A stretch of DNA of 64,000 nt. It comes from Gracilaria gracilis (taxonomy: Eukaryota > Rhodophyta > Florideophyceae > Gracilariales > Gracilariaceae). How positions within the stretch are numbered: position 1 is the first letter of the stretch; each line of letters opens with the position of its first letter. The stretch is from the NCBI GenBank assembly GCA_030374805.1, contig JARGSG010000195.1, forward strand, positions 310,001 through 374,000, written 5' to 3'. Positions 63,539 to 64,000 of this stretch are shown in pieces. The notes under the pieces were generated by a model, which had not been told where the DNA came from, ran no database searches, and saw only the letters and a program-made list of their open reading frames with translations. Both the position numbers and the translations under genes were made by a program.

Positions 63539-64000
63539 ATGGCGTTGTCATCCGTCATTGATCTGGTTGATCTGTCACCTTTCTTATCGGACCAGAAGTC
63601 CTCCGAGGATTGTAAACGAGTAGCAAATTCTCTTCGGGACTTTGGAGCAGTGCTCATTCGTGATCCTCGTGTTCTAACTGAGGATTCTGATAAATTTGTC
63701 AATCTTATGGAGCGCTACTTTGAACAACCCACTGAACTGAAAATGAAGGACGCTCGACCAGATCTCTTCTATCAGGTAAGGATAAATACGTCATTTCGTC
63801 ACTGAAGAACATTCTAACCAAATTCGATAGGTTGGAGCAACTCCGAACCATACTGAAATACCACGGGATCATTCAGAGACAGTGACTAATCTCAAAACGT
63901 CAGAACAACCCGTTAGCAGAGTTCCAGCAACAGAGAAAGATCCCAAGTGGCGTTTCTTCTGGCGATGTGGAGAAAGGCCTTCCAGTACCGATTTCCCTGA
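63539..64000 (+). CDS. 2-oxoglutarate/Fe(II) dioxygenase-like protein, 5' part
   Basis: Exon 1 is 63539-63775 (MALSSVIDLVDLSPFLSDQK .. KMKDARPDLFYQ); a 55-base intron (GTAAGG .. GATAG) follows; exon 2 starts at 63831 (VGATPNHTEIPRDHSE .. EKDPKWRFFWRCGERP) and leaves the window. The N-terminal pattern (IDL..F..., VANSLRDFGAVLIRDPRVL, FVNLMERYFEQP) is the DIOX_N domain of isopenicillin-N-synthase-like oxygenases. The VGATP.HTE.PRDHS / DPKWRFFWR.GERP pattern marks a subfamily I recall from algae and protists. The iron-binding HxD..H lies beyond the edge, so the substrate cannot be guessed. Confidence 0.75.

Noticed and set aside
1..64000. CRISPR arrays, rRNA, tRNA genes
   Set aside because: I looked for regular repeat-spacer arrays and tRNA-like TTCGANTC arms with matching stems and saw none; a dedicated tRNA scan would be decisive.

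Overview
The window is nuclear DNA of a eukaryote. Genes are interrupted by short GT-AG introns (about 55 to 110 bases), and the recognisable host genes encode a cohesin loader, a Mediator subunit, a spliceosomal Prp31 and a GATA factor. Compact genes with few, 5'-biased introns, together with Plavaka-, TNP2-, Harbinger-, pogo- and chromovirus-type elements, would suit an alga (a red alga is my best guess) or a fungus-like protist. The sequence alone does not settle the lineage.

Positions 1 to about 41,340 are almost entirely nested transposable elements. A Plavaka-like transposase relic (minus strand) runs off the left edge. Next comes an old minus-strand retroelement gag that is split in two by a Ty3/Gypsy chromovirus (2921-23452). 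That chromovirus has two LTRs, and the 5-base duplication AACAT flanks it. The chromovirus is itself broken inside its protease by a block of about 15 kb that carries a TNP2-type transposase, several unrecognised genes and a duplicated gene pair. Beyond it lie a Tc1/mariner element with clear ends (25173-26738) and a PIF/Harbinger element (26887-41336). The Harbinger element is split by an 11.1-kb element (29488-40610).

The 11.1-kb element is the most unusual object here. It has terminal INVERTED repeats of about 680 bases. A Ty3/Gypsy-type gag, protease, reverse transcriptase, RNase H, integrase and chromodomain series lies on the minus strand. A completely different, unrecognised gene lies on the plus strand and converges on it. 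Both genes start just inside the same repeated leader.

From about 42,350 to the right edge the window is gene-dense: SCC2/NIPBL-like cohesin loader (+), SERF-like small protein (-), a CG-rich gene-free stretch, a pogo/Tigger-like element with near-intact structure (50748-54294), a small multi-pass membrane protein (+), a GATA zinc-finger protein (-), a CG-rich bidirectional spacer with a 27-base minisatellite, a serine-rich protein (+), MED4 (+), PRP31 (-) and the start of a 2-oxoglutarate/Fe(II) dioxygenase-like gene (+).

The host genes are unrelated housekeeping and regulatory functions, each with its own promoter; nothing suggests an operon. The element region is a layered archive: each insertion splits an older one, so the relative order of several insertions can be read directly.
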